Origin: Chromatiales bacterium
GTDB taxonomy: Bacteria; Pseudomonadota; Gammaproteobacteria; Chromatiales; Chromatiaceae
NCBI GenBank assembly: GCA_022360595.1
Contig: JAKSCN010000374.1
Coordinates: 1 to 5,987 of the forward strand
Reading direction: 5' to 3'
Length of the DNA stretch: 5,987 bases
The translations under genes and the position numbers were made by a program. Below the pieces are notes generated by a model. The model searched no databases. It worked only from the letters and a program-made list of their open reading frames with translations, and had not been told where the DNA came from. Numbering within the stretch: the first letter of the stretch is position 1; each line of letters opens with the position of its first letter. Positions 5,197-5,987 of the stretch are shown here, piece after piece.

Positions 5197-5987
5197 ATGG
5201 CAAAACCGATGCATGATACGCCAATGCTTGACCAGTTGGAGAGCGGCCCCTGGCCCTCGTTTGTAACCGGCCTCAAGCGTCTGGCAAACGATAACGATAT
5301 GATGGTTGACCTGCTGGGTCAGCTTGAGACTTCATACCAGACCCGCAAGGGCTACTGGAAAGGCGGCACCGTTGGTGTTATCGGCTACGGTGGCGGTATC
5401 ATTCCGCGCTTCACCGAGCTGAAGAATGACGAAGGCCAGCCTGTATTTCCTGAAGCGGCTGAGTTTCACACACTGCGTGTTATGCCTCCTCCAGGTATGC
5501 ACTACGACACCGACACCATGCGCAAGATGTGCGACATCTGGGAAGAGTATGGCTCTGGTCTGATTGCCTTCCACGGCCAGTCTGGTGACATCATGTTCCA
5601 GGGCTGTACCACCGATAATGTTCAACCCGCCTTTGATGCCATTAATGAACTCGGCTTTGACCTAGGCGGCGCTGGTCCTGCAGTACGTACCGGCATGAGC
5701 TGTGTGGGTGCGGCACGCTGTGAACACTCCTGCTTCGACGAAGGCCGTACCATGCGCATGCTGGTCAACAACGCCCTCGACGATATGCACCGTCCCGCGC
5801 TGCCCTACAAGTTCAAATACAAAGTCTCCGGCTGCCCGAACGACTGTATGAACTCGGTCCAGCGTGCTGACCTGGCCACCATCGGTACCTGGCGCGACGA
5901 TATGAAGGTCGACCAGGACGAGGTGAAGAAGTTCGTCTCCGAGCGCGGCCGCAAGTATGTGATCGACAACGTCATCACCCGCTGCCC
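5197..5987 (+). CDS. dsrA: Dissimilatory sulfite reductase alpha subunit DsrA, N-terminal 263 residues (runs off right edge)
   Basis: DsrA forms the cytoplasmic alpha2beta2 siroheme enzyme with DsrB. In sulfur oxidisers it works in reverse, turning persulfide sulfur delivered by DsrC into sulfite. The visible part has the family blocks TPMLDQLESGPWPSF (residues 8-22), RKGYWKGGTV (50-59), YGGGIIPRF (64-72) and RPALPYKFKYKVSGCPNDC (199-217). The siroheme-[4Fe-4S] cysteines are present as C169-X5-C175 and C213-X3-C217. The ferredoxin-type insert and C-terminus lie beyond the window. The start is supported by GGGAGG five bases upstream and by the DsrA-like N-terminus. Close resemblance to A. vinosum DsrA, as remembered, suggests the oxidative (reverse) type, but this needs a tree. 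It begins a separate transcription unit, presumably the dsr operon with dsrB next. Confidence 0.95.
   Translation, partial: MAKPMHDTPMLDQLESGPWPSFVTGLKRLANDNDMMVDLLGQLETSYQTRKGYWKGGTVGVIGYGGGIIPRFTELKNDEGQPVFPEAAEFHTLRVMPPPGMHYDTDTMRKMCDIWEEYGSGLIAFHGQSGDIMFQGCTTDNVQPAFDAINELGFDLGGAGPAVRTGMSCVGAARCEHSCFDEGRTMRMLVNNALDDMHRPALPYKFKYKVSGCPNDCMNSVQRADLATIGTWRDDMKVDQDEVKKFVSERGRKYVIDNVITRC

Noticed and set aside
5332..5625. 97-codon minus-strand open frame inside dsrA
   Set aside because: It is antisense to a well-conserved DsrA coding frame, with no ribosome site or recognisable family.

Overview
The window carries a compact polyhydroxyalkanoate (PHA, probably polyhydroxybutyrate) gene cluster, followed by the start of dsrA, the large subunit of dissimilatory sulfite reductase. 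A class III (two-subunit PhaC/PhaE) synthase beside a DsrA of the type used by sulfur oxidisers points to a sulfur-oxidising gammaproteobacterium related to Allochromatium, Thiocystis or the thiotrophic symbiont lineages. This placement rests on remembered protein resemblance and gene order, not on a database search. The base composition looks moderate and is similar across the genes.

Layout: on the minus strand, phaE (1499 down to 474) is followed by the first part of phaC (408 down to the window edge). Both are read from a probable sigma-70 promoter at about 1539-1568. Divergently, on the plus strand, come phaA (1737-2921, thiolase), a strong terminator (2971-3012), phaR (3135-3596, PHA-responsive repressor), a TGC/GCA-rich regulatory region (about 3629-3735), phaP (3758-4129, phasin), phaB (4191-4940, acetoacetyl-CoA reductase) and a strong terminator (4975-5002). 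A 194-base leader (5003-5196) then precedes dsrA (5197 to the right edge, partial). No stretch over 300 bases lacks a gene.

How the genes work together: PhaA condenses two acetyl-CoA to acetoacetyl-CoA. PhaB reduces this to (R)-3-hydroxybutyryl-CoA, and PhaC-PhaE polymerises it into granules coated by PhaP. PhaR would hold phaP, and perhaps phaEC, off until granule surface titrates it away. As I recall, the divergent phaCE / phaA-phaR-phaP-phaB arrangement matches that described for purple sulfur bacteria. The pathway is therefore not new.

The points most worth a second look are: (1) phaC stops looking like phaC after about residue 113, and the last 69 or so bases at the left edge do not encode PhaC in any frame; (2) a dense set of probable PhaR operators covers the phaP promoter, and a related site sits on the -35 of the phaEC promoter; (3) carbon storage and sulfur oxidation genes are directly adjacent. 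I found no CRISPR array, tRNA, rRNA or recognisable insertion sequence.
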